This document shows, in pieces, positions 24,973 to 33,747 of a DNA stretch of 64,000 bases. Numbering within the stretch: position 1 is the stretch's first letter; each line of letters begins with the position of its first letter. Location: positions 231,778 through 295,777 of the forward strand of contig NZ_JAHKPN010000052.1 of NCBI RefSeq assembly GCF_018860545.1, given 5' to 3'. This DNA is from Winogradskyella psychrotolerans. Lineage in GTDB: Bacteria; Bacteroidota; Bacteroidia; Flavobacteriales; Flavobacteriaceae. The position numbers and the translations under genes are program-made. The notes beneath the pieces are model-generated. The model had not been told where the DNA came from, made no database searches, and was given only the letters and a program-made list of their open reading frames with translations.

Positions 24973-26076
24973 CTATTTTAAGTTTTCTCGTTTACGTGTT
25001 TCAATACGCTCTCTAGCAATATTTAGAGCTGCATTGTGCGTCGTAAGATTATTGACCTTGGCATTATCTAAAATTTCGAGTGTAGTATTATAGATATTCT
25101 CAGTCTTACGCATTATTTCTTGTCTGTCGTAATTTTCTAACTCTGCATATACATTGATGATTCCTCCTGCATTAATTAAAAAATCTGGTGCATAAACAAT
25201 ACCACGTTCTTGTAAAATTAAACCATGGTTTTTCTCTTCTGCTAATTGATTATTGGCAGCTCCAGCAATTATTTTTGCCTTCAATTTATAGATAGTGTCG
25301 TCGTTTATGGTGGCTCCTAATGCACATGGTGCATAAATATCCATATCTTCACTATAAATATCATTACCTCCGTAAATCGTAACACCATATTTAGAGCGTA
25401 CTTCTTCTAAACGATCTTGACTGATATCTGAAATAGTTACCTTAGCACCTTCGTTTACCAAATGTTCTACAAGCGCTTCACCAACATTACCAATACCTTG
25501 TACGTATACATTTTTGTCTTCCAAAATATCAGAACCAAATTTAAATTTAGCCGCTGCTTTCATTCCCATAAATACACCATAAGCTGTAATTGGAGACGGA
25601 TTACCTGCTCCACCTTTGCTTTCTGAAATTCCAGTAACATAAGGAGTAACTTCTCTCACAGTATCCATATCTTCAGTTGTCATTCCAACATCTTCCGCCG
25701 TAATATAGCGTCCGCTTAATGAATGTACAAACTCACCAAAACGTCGCATTAGTTCTGGTGTTTTTTGTGTTTTGGCATCACCAATAATTACCGCTTTACC
25801 TCCACCAAGGTTTAAACCAGTGATGGCAGATTTGAATGTCATACCACGAGATAAACGCAATACATCATTAAGTGCTTCCCACTCGTTAGCGTAATTCCAC
25901 ATTCTTGTACCACCTAAAGCTGGTCCTAAAACTGTGTTGTGAATACCAATTATAGCTTTTAAACCAGTATCTTTGTCGTTGCAAAAAACAATTTGCTCAT
26001 GATCGTCAAAAGACTGTTGTCCGAAAACCGGATCCATTTTTTTCAGTTCCTTTGAAGATAGTATTTCTGAAGTCAT
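24973..26076 (-). CDS. Leu/Phe/Val/Glu-type amino-acid dehydrogenase
   Basis: A 367-residue NAD-dependent oxidative deaminase of the Glu/Leu/Phe/Val dehydrogenase superfamily. 'LGPALGGTRMWNYANEWEALNDVLRLSRGMTFKSAITGLNLGGGKAVI' holds the substrate and catalytic lysines; 'VYVQGIGNVGEALVEHLVNEGAKVTISD' is the Rossmann dinucleotide motif; 'CALGATINDDTI' and 'IAGAANNQL' complete it. Length and motifs are nearest to leucine/valine dehydrogenase, which converts branched amino acids to keto acids. HMG-CoA lyase elsewhere in the window fits branched-chain degradation. Exact substrate is not fixed by what I can see. Confidence 0.9.
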   Translation of the reverse strand: MTSEILSSKELKKMDPVFGQQSFDDHEQIVFCNDKDTGLKAIIGIHNTVLGPALGGTRMWNYANEWEALNDVLRLSRGMTFKSAITGLNLGGGKAVIIGDAKTQKTPELMRRFGEFVHSLSGRYITAEDVGMTTEDMDTVREVTPYVTGISESKGGAGNPSPITAYGVFMGMKAAAKFKFGSDILEDKNVYVQGIGNVGEALVEHLVNEGAKVTISDISQDRLEEVRSKYGVTIYGGNDIYSEDMDIYAPCALGATINDDTIYKLKAKIIAGAANNQLAEEKNHGLILQERGIVYAPDFLINAGGIINVYAELENYDRQEIMRKTENIYNTTLEILDNAKVNNLTTHNAALNIARERIETRKRENLK

Positions 26077-26122
26077 GTTCGTTAAATTTTAGGGTGTTTT
26101 AAGATTTTCTAAAAACAACTCG

Positions 26123-26153
26123 CAAAAGTAAATCATAATTAAAGGATTAGCAA
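26123..26153 (-). promoter_or_regulatory. Promoter of the amino-acid dehydrogenase gene
   Basis: The minus strand has TTG at 26153-26151 and, 20 bases on, TACTTTTG at 26130-26123 (TAnnTTTG). The start codon is 46 bases further. This is one of the better -33/-7 pairs in the window. Confidence 0.65.
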
Positions 26154-26183
26154 AATATTAACTATTAAATACGATTGTCACAA

Positions 26184-26191
26184 TACCTTTG
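26184..26191 (+). promoter_or_regulatory. -7 element of the ABC exporter promoter
   Basis: TACCTTTG matches TAnnTTTG, 17 bases before the ATG at 26209. It is divergent from the dehydrogenase promoter. Confidence 0.6.
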
Positions 26192-26208
26192 ACCTACTAA
26201 AGTACACA

Positions 26209-27963
26209 ATGAAAGCACTAAAACACCTCAATAAATATTTTTATAAATACCGATATCGCATCATTATAGGCATCTTTATTACTATAATCTCCAAGATATT
26301 TGCGCTTTTTACACCGCGTTTAGTTGGTGCCTCTATAAATGTTGTTTCTAACCGATTAGATGGAAAAATATCGGAAACCATGTTTAGAAGTGAGTTAATG
26401 ATTAACATTCTATATCTCGTGGGAGCCGCCGTAGTTGCAGGCATCTTTACCTTTTTAATGCGTCAAACCATTATTAATGTATCGAGATATGTGGAATTTG
26501 ATCTTAAAAATGAAATCTATCAGCATTATCAAATTCTGTCTTTAAAATTTTATAAAGCCAACCGAACGGGTGATTTAATGAACCGTATTAGTGAAGATGT
26601 TGGTAAAGTAAGAATGTACGTTGGTCCTGCCATCATGTACACTATTAATACCATCACCTTATTTGCAGTTGCTATAATTTATATGGTCGATAGATCTCCG
26701 TCCTTAACCTTATATACCTTATTACCGCTGCCCTTTTTGTCCGTTGCGATTTATAAATTAAGTCGTTTAATTAATAAACGCAGTACTATTGTTCAGCAAT
26801 CTTTATCTACACTTTCTGCGTATTCACAAGAAACATTCAGTGGGATTTCCGTCATTAAATCTTATGGCATAGAATCAAGAACCAATGCTGAATTTGAAAA
26901 TCTATCTGCAGAAAATCGTCAGAAACAAATCAATCTAACTAAAGTACAGGCTTTGTTTTTTCCAATGATGGTATTACTAATTGGAGTCAGTAACCTGATT
27001 GTAATTTATGTTGGAGGTATGCAATACATGAATGGCGAAATAGAACAAATAGGAACCATTGCAGAATTCATTATTTATGTTAACATGCTAACTTGGCCGG
27101 TAGCCACTGTAGGTTGGGTAACCTCTTTAATACAACAAGCCGAAGCATCGCAAGAGCGGATTAACGAATTTTTAAATACGGAACCTGATATTAAAAATAC
27201 CAAGGCCCAACCCACTCCAATTAAAGGAGATATAGAGTTTAAAAATGTATCCTTTGTATATCCTGATACTAATATTGAAGCGTTAAAAGATGTCAGTTTC
27301 AAATTAAAATCGGGAGAAACTTTAGTGATTCTAGGTAAAACAGGCTCAGGGAAATCGACTATATTAGATTTAATCGGTCGCTTATATGATATTAATCAAG
27401 GCTCAATTTTAATTGATAACACCGTTATAACTGAGTTAAATCTTTTCAGCCTAAGGCAAAGTATTGGTTACGTACCACAGGATGCCTTCTTATTTTCAGA
27501 TACTATAAAAAACAATATAAAATTTGGAAAGGAAGATGCCACGGACGATGAAGTCATAGAAGCTGCACAAAATGCTAAAGTTCATAAAAATATCATCGGT
27601 TTTAGCAAAGGCTATGATACCGTTTTAGGTGAACGTGGGTTAACCCTTTCTGGTGGACAAAAGCAGCGTGTATCTATTGCTAGAGCTATTATTAAAAAAC
27701 CCGATATTCTTTTATTTGATGATTGTTTATCTGCTGTAGATACTGAAACGGAAGAAAAAATACTCAAGAATTTAGTAAAGCTCACTAAAGATAAAACGAC
27801 GATTATTGTGAGTCATCGCGTGTCTTCAGCCAAAAATGCAGATCACATTATTGTTTTAGATGATGGAAAAGTCATAGAGTCTGGAAATCATGAAAGCCTT
27901 ATAAATACAGACAGTTACTACAACGAATTATACAAGAAACAACTCTCCGAAAAAGAAATGTAA
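26209..27963 (+). CDS. ABC exporter, fused membrane and ATPase domains (MdlA-like)
   Basis: A 584-residue type IV ABC half-exporter: six membrane helices in residues about 15-310, then an ATPase domain. Walker A is 'GKTGSGKST', the Q-loop region 'YVPQDAFLFSDT', the signature 'LSGGQKQR', and 'ILLFDDCLSAVD' is Walker B. The residue after the Walker B aspartate (D504) is D505, where active sites have Glu. That swap is typical of the degenerate subunit in heterodimeric exporters such as MdlA/BmrC, yet no partner gene is adjacent. Probably exports a lipid, peptide or drug from the inner membrane; substrate unknown. Confidence 0.88.
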   Translation: MKALKHLNKYFYKYRYRIIIGIFITIISKIFALFTPRLVGASINVVSNRLDGKISETMFRSELMINILYLVGAAVVAGIFTFLMRQTIINVSRYVEFDLKNEIYQHYQILSLKFYKANRTGDLMNRISEDVGKVRMYVGPAIMYTINTITLFAVAIIYMVDRSPSLTLYTLLPLPFLSVAIYKLSRLINKRSTIVQQSLSTLSAYSQETFSGISVIKSYGIESRTNAEFENLSAENRQKQINLTKVQALFFPMMVLLIGVSNLIVIYVGGMQYMNGEIEQIGTIAEFIIYVNMLTWPVATVGWVTSLIQQAEASQERINEFLNTEPDIKNTKAQPTPIKGDIEFKNVSFVYPDTNIEALKDVSFKLKSGETLVILGKTGSGKSTILDLIGRLYDINQGSILIDNTVITELNLFSLRQSIGYVPQDAFLFSDTIKNNIKFGKEDATDDEVIEAAQNAKVHKNIIGFSKGYDTVLGERGLTLSGGQKQRVSIARAIIKKPDILLFDDCLSAVDTETEEKILKNLVKLTKDKTTIIVSHRVSSAKNADHIIVLDDGKVIESGNHESLINTDSYYNELYKKQLSEKEM

Positions 27964-28029
27964 TTATTTGTTGTTTAGGTTACTTTTTTTTTAGATTTTT
28001 GGATTGAAATTAAAAAAATAGATTGAGTT

Positions 28030-28419
28030 ATGAGTGATTATGAAATGATGGATAAGGAAGAAATATATTCCAAAGTATTGCGTGCAGGTAGAAGAACCTA
28101 TTTCTTTGATGTGAGAGCTACAAAAGCTGGTGATTATTATTTAACGATTACGGAAAGTAAAAAATTCACTAACGATGATGGATCTTTTCATTATAAAAAA
28201 CATAAAATTTATCTTTATAAAGAAGATTTTACTGAGTTTAAAGAAATTTTAGCTGAAATGACCGATTACATTATTAATGAAAAAGGCCAGGAAGTCATTA
28301 GCGAACGTCACCAAAAAGACTTTAAGCGTGAAGATGATTTTGTAGTGCAAGAAGCAAAAACACCTGAAGATACTAAAACTACAGATAGCTTTACTGATAT
28401 TAGTTTCGACGATATTTAA
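28030..28419 (+). CDS. PUR-family DNA/RNA-binding protein (DUF3276)
   Basis: A 129-residue protein. Residues about 8-85 form one PUR repeat: 'EEIYSKVLRAGRRTYFFDVRATKAGDYYLTITESKKF', 'HKIYLYKEDFTEFKEILAEMTDYI'. Bacterial members bind single-stranded nucleic acid and dimerise. The C-terminal 40 residues are acidic and probably disordered. Members of this family are near universal in Bacteroidota and Borrelia. The gene is 66 bases after the ABC exporter and ends in its own terminator, so it may be expressed on its own. Confidence 0.9.
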   Translation: MSDYEMMDKEEIYSKVLRAGRRTYFFDVRATKAGDYYLTITESKKFTNDDGSFHYKKHKIYLYKEDFTEFKEILAEMTDYIINEKGQEVISERHQKDFKREDDFVVQEAKTPEDTKTTDSFTDISFDDI

Positions 28420-28445
28420 AAAAGTACATCTGTTAAATTATAACA

Positions 28446-28474
28446 AACCTTGGCAATAATTGTCAGGGTTTTTC
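28446..28474 (+). terminator. Intrinsic terminator after PUR-family gene
   Basis: A 10-bp stem AACCTTGGCA / TGTCAGGGTT with two G-U pairs (28446-28455 with 28461-28470), 5-base loop and a T-run. It lies 26 bases after the stop codon. Confidence 0.78.
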
Positions 28475-28504
28475 TATTTTTAAGCACTAACCAAGCTTAT
28501 TCCT

Positions 28505-31009
28505 ATGCAACGCATTCTTCTACTCCTTATTCTTACAACCACCACTTTTTTTTCACAATCGCAAACAGAATTATCCTACTACTTACCGCAGAATGCACAA
28601 TTAAATCCAACCATACCAACACCACAGAGTGTTATTGGACATAACGTTGGTGAATGGCATGTTACGCACGATAAATTAGTAGAATACATGAAGGCTTTAG
28701 CCAATGCGTCGGATAGAATTACACTAGAAGATAGAGGCAAAACTTTTGAAAACAGACCACTTCTTTTGCTTACCATAACGTCATCAGCAAATCATAAAAA
28801 TTTAGAGGCCATTCAATCTGCTCATATTGAAGCTACCGAAACCAATTCGGCAAACTTAGAAAACAGACCTATCGTCGTTTACCAAGGGTTTTCAATCCAC
28901 GGTAATGAACCTAGTGGATCTAATGCCGCTTTATTAATCGCCTATTATTTAGCCGCAGCCGAAGGTTCAGAAATTGATGATTTATTAAACAACACGGTAA
29001 TTTTGTTTGACCCTTCTTTAAATCCAGATGGTTTACAACGTTTCGCCTATTGGGCAAATACAAACAAAAACATTAATCTAAATCCAGATCCTAACGATAG
29101 AGAATACAGTGAAATTTGGCCTGGCGGACGTACCAACCATTATTGGTTTGATATGAATAGAGATTGGTTACCTGTACAACTTCCAGAATCGAGAGCACGC
29201 ATAGAAACCTATCATAATTGGTTGCCAAATATTCTAACCGATCATCATGAAATGGGAACCAATGCCAGTTTCTTTTTTCAACCTGGTATTCCGTCGCGCA
29301 CACACCCATTAACTCCACAATTAAATCAAGATTTAACTAAAGGAATAGCGACCTATCACGCCAAGGCTTTAGATAAAATAGGCTCATTATATTATTCCGA
29401 AGAAAGTTTTGATGATTTCTACTACGGAAAAGGTTCAACCTTTCCAGATATTAATGGAGGTATTGGTATTTTGTTTGAACAAGGGAGTTCTCGTGGTCAT
29501 ATACAAGAAAGTGAGAATGGCCTATTAACCTTTCCTTTCACCATTAAAAATCAATATACAGCTGCTTTTTCTACGCTTGAAGCTGCTAATAATATGCGAA
29601 AAGACCTATTAGAATATCAACACAATTTCTACAAGAACGCAAGAAACGAAGCCTCTAAAGAAGGTAAAAACGCTATTGTCTTTGGAGATGAAAAAGATGC
29701 TGCAAAAACCTATCATTTAGCTGAAACCTTAAAACGTCATCGTATTTCGTTTCACAATTTGAAATCAGATTTTTCTAAAGATGGCAAAAATTATAAAAAA
29801 GGCTACAGTTACGTGGTTCCAAAGAATCAAAAGAACACCCGTTTAATCAATGCCATGTTTGAAAAACGAACCACATTTGAAGACAGCTTATTTTATGACA
29901 TTTCTGCTTGGACATTCCCATTAGCGTTTAACTTAGATTATACAGAAACCACGACTACCAATGCCGGAGATGAAGTCATCGATTTAAAACAACACCAAGG
30001 TGGTGTCAGTTCAAAAAGTAACTATGCGTATTTATTTGAATGGCACGAGTATTACTCTCCAAAATTATTAAATACTATTTTAAAGAAAGGTTTAAGAGCC
30101 AAGGTTGCCATGAAGCAGTTTAAAGCCAACGGTAAATCTTACGACTATGGAACGATTATGATTCCAGCTAAAAATCAAGATTTAAGCACCACTGAAATTT
30201 ATAATTTTTTAAATGAAGCAGCACAAGAAACTCATATTTCAATCACGTCAGTTTCCACAGGATTAAATGATGGTATTGATTTAGGAAGCCGGAATTTTAG
30301 AAATTTAGAATTACCAAAAATCGCACTTTTAGTTGGTGACGGTATAACCTCTTATGATGCTGGTGAAATTTGGCATTTGTTTGATACACGCTACGATATT
30401 GTGGCAACCAAACTCGATACTAAAAGTATGGGTAGAGCAGATTTGAGTCGTTACAATTCGATTATTATGGTGAACTCTTCAGGATTAAGTGAAAACAATA
30501 CAAAGAAGCTACAATCTTGGATCGCAAATGGAGGAACTTTAATAGCTTATAAAAATGCTTTAAAATGGTTGAACACCAAAAAAATAATGAATATCGATTT
30601 TAAAAAGTCCAAATTAATCGCAAAAAATATTAACTACGAATCACGAAGTGATTTTAGAGGTGCACAAGTTATTGGAGGTGCCATTTTTGAAACCGAATTA
30701 GACCGCTCCCACCCTATTAATTTTGGTTATAAAAATGATAGATTGGCTGTGTTTAGAAATTCGACCTTATTCATTAATCCGGATAAGAATAGCTATAACA
30801 ACCCCATTCAGTATAGCAAAAATCCATTGTTAAGTGGTTATATTTCAGAAGAAAATTTAGATAGTATTAGTCAAACAGTGCCTTTCAAAATTCAAAAAAT
30901 CGGTAGAGGAAAAATAATCGGTTTTACAGACAATACGAATTTTAGAGCCTTTTGGTATGGTACAAATAAGTTATTAATGAATGCTGTTTTCTTTAGAGAA
31001 GAGATGTAG
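28505..31009 (+). CDS. Exported M14-family zinc carboxypeptidase
   Basis: An 834-residue secreted peptidase. A signal peptide covers residues 1 to about 20 (ending FSQSQ). The M14 fold occupies about 45-370: zinc ligands in 'GFSIHGNEPSGSNAALLIAYYLA' (HxxE), third ligand in 'LTDHHEMGTNASFFFQPG', and the catalytic Glu in 'GGIGILFEQGSSRG'. The long C-terminal half includes a glutamine-amidotransferase-like region ('PKIALLVGDGITSYDAGEIWHLFDTRYDI...VNSSGLSENNTKKLQSWIANGGTLIAYKNA' pieces). It removes C-terminal residues from peptides outside the cytoplasm. No operon partner is visible. Confidence 0.9.
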   Translation: MQRILLLLILTTTTFFSQSQTELSYYLPQNAQLNPTIPTPQSVIGHNVGEWHVTHDKLVEYMKALANASDRITLEDRGKTFENRPLLLLTITSSANHKNLEAIQSAHIEATETNSANLENRPIVVYQGFSIHGNEPSGSNAALLIAYYLAAAEGSEIDDLLNNTVILFDPSLNPDGLQRFAYWANTNKNINLNPDPNDREYSEIWPGGRTNHYWFDMNRDWLPVQLPESRARIETYHNWLPNILTDHHEMGTNASFFFQPGIPSRTHPLTPQLNQDLTKGIATYHAKALDKIGSLYYSEESFDDFYYGKGSTFPDINGGIGILFEQGSSRGHIQESENGLLTFPFTIKNQYTAAFSTLEAANNMRKDLLEYQHNFYKNARNEASKEGKNAIVFGDEKDAAKTYHLAETLKRHRISFHNLKSDFSKDGKNYKKGYSYVVPKNQKNTRLINAMFEKRTTFEDSLFYDISAWTFPLAFNLDYTETTTTNAGDEVIDLKQHQGGVSSKSNYAYLFEWHEYYSPKLLNTILKKGLRAKVAMKQFKANGKSYDYGTIMIPAKNQDLSTTEIYNFLNEAAQETHISITSVSTGLNDGIDLGSRNFRNLELPKIALLVGDGITSYDAGEIWHLFDTRYDIVATKLDTKSMGRADLSRYNSIIMVNSSGLSENNTKKLQSWIANGGTLIAYKNALKWLNTKKIMNIDFKKSKLIAKNINYESRSDFRGAQVIGGAIFETELDRSHPINFGYKNDRLAVFRNSTLFINPDKNSYNNPIQYSKNPLLSGYISEENLDSISQTVPFKIQKIGRGKIIGFTDNTNFRAFWYGTNKLLMNAVFFREEM

Positions 31010-31146
31010 ATTTTAGTTGCTGGTTGTTGAAAATTATATTGTCCTGATCTCGTATATTTCCATTGATAAACTCTGAATTTTCAAGTCTTTAAACCAATGA
31101 ACCTTCGCAACTTTGAAACTCTGAAACTCTGCAATTTTTACACTTT

Positions 31147-31482
31147 TCAAGACACCTGAGAACCATTTTTAACCTTAGTTTCTGGATGTAGAAGAAACAC
31201 GTCATTTTCTTTTACAGCTCCTACAACTAAACATTCGCTCATAAAATTAGCTATTTGCTTTTTAGGAAAATTAACCACAGCTATAATTTGACGATTCAAC
31301 AAATCTTCTTTTTGATACTGTGTTGTTATTTGTGCAGACGACTTTTTGACTCCTAAGGCACCAAAATCTATTAATAATTGATAGGCAGGACGACGTGCCT
31401 TTGGAAAATCACTCACCTCTATAATTGTCCCAATTCGTAAATCGACCTTTGTAAAGTCTTCAAATGTTATTATCTTTTCCAT
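31147..31482 (-). CDS. CsaA-like tRNA-binding/chaperone protein
   Basis: A 111-residue OB-fold protein of the tRNA-binding (EMAP/CsaA) family. 'FEDFTKVDLRIGTIIEVSDFPKARRPAYQLLIDFG', 'KKSSAQITTQY', 'QIIAVVNFPKKQIANFMSECLVVGA' and 'DVFLLHPETKVKNGSQV' are diagnostic. CsaA binds tRNA and has been described as an export chaperone in Bacillus. Length is normal. The gene is divergent from the thioredoxin-family gene at 31532. The 137 bases before the upstream M14 gene hold only AT-rich sequence with a tandem GAAACTCT pair. Confidence 0.92.
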   Translation of the reverse strand: MEKIITFEDFTKVDLRIGTIIEVSDFPKARRPAYQLLIDFGALGVKKSSAQITTQYQKEDLLNRQIIAVVNFPKKQIANFMSECLVVGAVKENDVFLLHPETKVKNGSQVS

Positions 31483-31531
31483 ATCTATAATTTACAATGA
31501 TAAAAGTAACTAAATACAACAATAAATAATA

Positions 31532-32086
31532 ATGGCACGCACAGAATCTAAAATGATACCACTAGGCACAACAGCTCCTCAATTTGAGCTTATAGACACC
31601 GTAGATCATACAAAAAAATCGTTACAAGAATTAAAAGGCACTACCGGTACATTGGTGATGTTTATATGTAACCACTGCCCTTTTGTTATTCATGTGAGTT
31701 CAGAGTTATCACAATTGGCAAAAGACTATATTTCAAAAGGCATTAATTGTATCGCTATTTCGAGTAATGATGCTGAAAATTACCCACAAGATCGTCCTGA
31801 GTTAATGGCTAAAAACGCCATAGATAACGATTATATTTTTCCGTATTTGTACGACCAAACTCAAGATATTGCTAAAGCGTATGGTGCTGCATGCACACCA
31901 GATTTCTTTTTATTTGACTCCGATTTAAAATTAGTGTACACAGGTCAATTAGATGATTCTAGACCAGGAAATGGAAAACCTGTAACTGGCGAAGACCTCA
32001 GAGCTGCGATGACGGCTTTAGTTAATAAAGAACCTGTAAACCCAAACCAAAAGCCTAGCATGGGTTGTGGTATTAAGTGGATATAG
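31532..32086 (+). CDS. Thioredoxin-family protein (AhpC/TSA-like, cytosolic)
   Basis: A 184-residue protein without a signal peptide. It has the thioredoxin/peroxiredoxin fold: 'LGTTAPQFELIDTVDHTKKSLQEL', the site C46-N-H-C49-P-F, 'AYGAACTPDFFLFDSDLKLVYTGQLDDSRPGN', and a C-terminal 'MGCGIKWI'. It is a paralogue of the lipoprotein at 2322-3083, which shares CNxCPF and a C-terminal GC. A thiol peroxidase or thiol-disulfide reductase role in the cytosol is likely. It is followed by a hairpin and then by the repeat-bounded accessory genes. Confidence 0.85.
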   Translation: MARTESKMIPLGTTAPQFELIDTVDHTKKSLQELKGTTGTLVMFICNHCPFVIHVSSELSQLAKDYISKGINCIAISSNDAENYPQDRPELMAKNAIDNDYIFPYLYDQTQDIAKAYGAACTPDFFLFDSDLKLVYTGQLDDSRPGNGKPVTGEDLRAAMTALVNKEPVNPNQKPSMGCGIKWI

Positions 32087-32100
32087 GTTGTATAAAAATC

Positions 32101-32136
32101 TACACTTATCCTGAAAATAGTATGGGATAAGGTGTA
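32101..32136 (+). terminator. Hairpin after thioredoxin-family gene
   Basis: An 11-bp stem: TACACTTATCC (32101-32111) pairs with GGATAA and GTGTA (32125-32136), one G bulged, 13-base loop, then an AT-rich tail. It is a probable terminator, though the T-run is weak. Confidence 0.55.
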
Positions 32137-32156
32137 TATTTATTGTTATATAACGA

Positions 32157-32166
32157 GTTGTGGGTA
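32157..32166 (+). repeat. Cassette 1 left boundary (core-site-like)
   Basis: GTTGTGGGTA here is the exact reverse complement of TACCCACAAC at 33600-33609, just after the gene this pair encloses. It directly follows a TTATATAACGA stretch. In integron terms it would be the cassette-start half-site (GTT...) matched to its own 3' site. Confidence 0.6.
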
Positions 32167-32207
32167 ATTCCTGCTACGTTGAAAACAAAATATAAAATTT
32201 TAAAATA

Positions 32208-33596
32208 ATGAATAAAATATTTATTATAATATTCCTAGTAGTCCCAATTGGCTTATCAGCTCAAACGTATTACAATTTAACGGATAAAGTTATTCCATAC
32301 AGAAAGGGTAATTTATGGGGTTATGCTGATAGAAAATCTAAAGAAATATTAGTTAAACCAATATATGATTCTGTCAACCATGACTTTTTAAAAAAACTTC
32401 GTTGGATTCCAAAAGTTTCTAAGAATGGAAAATGGGGATTGTTTGCATATAATGCAGATAAAAAAAATTATGAACTAGTAGTTCCTATTGAGTACGATTC
32501 TATAACGAATCTTGGTTTTGTTAATAAAAATACTGCTTTATGGAAAAATGGGAGTTTCAGATTTTTAAATAACAAATTCAAAAATGCTTTTGATAAAAAA
32601 GATTATTTTATAGATTATTTTATTGAAGAAAAGTACGACTTTACTGTTATACTAAAAAGGCAAAACAAAAATGATGTTTGGTATAGGCAAATTGTTGGAG
32701 GAAGACCAAAAGCCATTGTATTAGATAGTATTTTTGAGATTAATAAAATTGTTAATGAAAAGCAATATTTCAATCTAAAAAAAGAAACGTCTGCTTTATT
32801 TTATAAAATCATTAATCAAAAGAAAGAAATTATTAAAAGCGAAAAAGATAATAATGTAACTTATGTAACAACAGAACCTGAACGTCCTAAAATGTATCCT
32901 CTATTATTTACAAATCCAAATTCGCACCAACAATATGTTTTCTACGAATATGGATATGGAAAAAATAAACTTGAGAGGTTTATTAAGGTTCCTACTACTG
33001 AAATATTGGAAATCGAAGATAAGGTAGTTCATCGTATAAGCTCAAAAAAGAACCAAAAACTCTCAACAAACACTAAATTTAGTATTGACAGTACCAACGA
33101 TAGTAAAAAATATAAAACTAAAAAGAAAAACAAATACATTTTAACAGATAAATATTATAGCGACATTAGACTCATTCAGTCTTCTAAAGCAAAAAAGTTT
33201 GGTATAGCAAAAAAGGATGAAGCATTTTTACCAGATAACGTTTTGGTTGAACCTATATACAAAAATGTGTTACTATATAAATTAAGTAAGTACCGTGAAA
33301 CATTTTTCTTAGTTTTAGAAAAGTCAAATGGGAAAAAAAGTATCTTCTATTTAAACAAAATTCAGGATTTTGAGTTCGAAGAATTACATGTATTTCAATC
33401 TGAATTAAGATATTCAAATAATGGGTTGAAAGGTGTAGCTTTTAGAAATCGGGAATTGACTTTTTTACCACCAAAATTTAGTGAAATCCCAGAACCAATT
33501 TATAAATATGGTTCTACTGATTTCTTAAAAGTATTTATCCCTAATAATGTTTACTATTATTTATCAACAGATGGTTTGGAATTCTATGAGAAATAA
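32208..33596 (+). CDS. Exported WG-repeat-like protein (cassette 1 gene)
   Basis: A 462-residue protein with a signal peptide (1-19, ending LSAQ). Repeats near 'YRKGNLWGYADRKSKEILVKPIYDSV' and 'KNGKWGLFAYNADKKNYELVVPIEYDSI' match WG (beta-propeller-like) repeats; the rest is lysine- and tyrosine-rich and not recognised. No catalytic motif is visible. It is the sole gene between a 10-bp inverted pair (32157 and 33600) and so is the cargo of a putative cassette. Its 5' untranslated part contains ATTCCTGC, also found inside the following repeat. A surface or envelope role is likely from the signal peptide; function unknown. Confidence 0.65.
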   Translation: MNKIFIIIFLVVPIGLSAQTYYNLTDKVIPYRKGNLWGYADRKSKEILVKPIYDSVNHDFLKKLRWIPKVSKNGKWGLFAYNADKKNYELVVPIEYDSITNLGFVNKNTALWKNGSFRFLNNKFKNAFDKKDYFIDYFIEEKYDFTVILKRQNKNDVWYRQIVGGRPKAIVLDSIFEINKIVNEKQYFNLKKETSALFYKIINQKKEIIKSEKDNNVTYVTTEPERPKMYPLLFTNPNSHQQYVFYEYGYGKNKLERFIKVPTTEILEIEDKVVHRISSKKNQKLSTNTKFSIDSTNDSKKYKTKKKNKYILTDKYYSDIRLIQSSKAKKFGIAKKDEAFLPDNVLVEPIYKNVLLYKLSKYRETFFLVLEKSNGKKSIFYLNKIQDFEFEELHVFQSELRYSNNGLKGVAFRNRELTFLPPKFSEIPEPIYKYGSTDFLKVFIPNNVYYYLSTDGLEFYEK

Positions 33597-33599
33597 AAC

Positions 33600-33738
33600 T
33601 ACCCACAACACCGTGTATAATTAATTGCTTGGTCACTGCCGACTTACGAACATTCCTGCGGAATATTCTATCTGTGATTTATTTGCTAAATTAGTTGCTT
33701 AACCACGCCACTAACCATACACAACAACGTTGTAATTA
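33600..33738 (+). repeat. attC-like palindromic repeat R1
   Basis: A 139-base element between two accessory genes. Ends are ACAAC ... GTTGT; inside these are GTGTAT (33613-33618) and ATACAC (33717-33722); the centre is ATTCC-TGC-GGAAT (33652-33664). It also contains a 20-base imperfect direct repeat (near TTAATTGCTT and TTAGTTGCTT). Its left end matches the start of cassette 1 by complementarity, and its right end matches the end of cassette 2. Its internal 5' and 3' segments are about 90% identical to those in the second copy at 34267. Confidence 0.7.
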
Positions 33739-33747
33739 ATTTGAAAA

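Noticed and set aside
31010..31146. GAAACTCT tandem pair in the gap between the M14 and CsaA-like genes
   Set aside because: Only two short copies in AT-rich spacer, with no coding potential or structure. It looks like degenerate filler.
32101..32136. Hairpin read as a third full attC-like site
   Set aside because: It lacks the ACAAC left end and the conserved TTAATTGC/TTAGTTGC segments of R1 and R2. It is listed as a terminator, with only a tentative link to the cassette edge.
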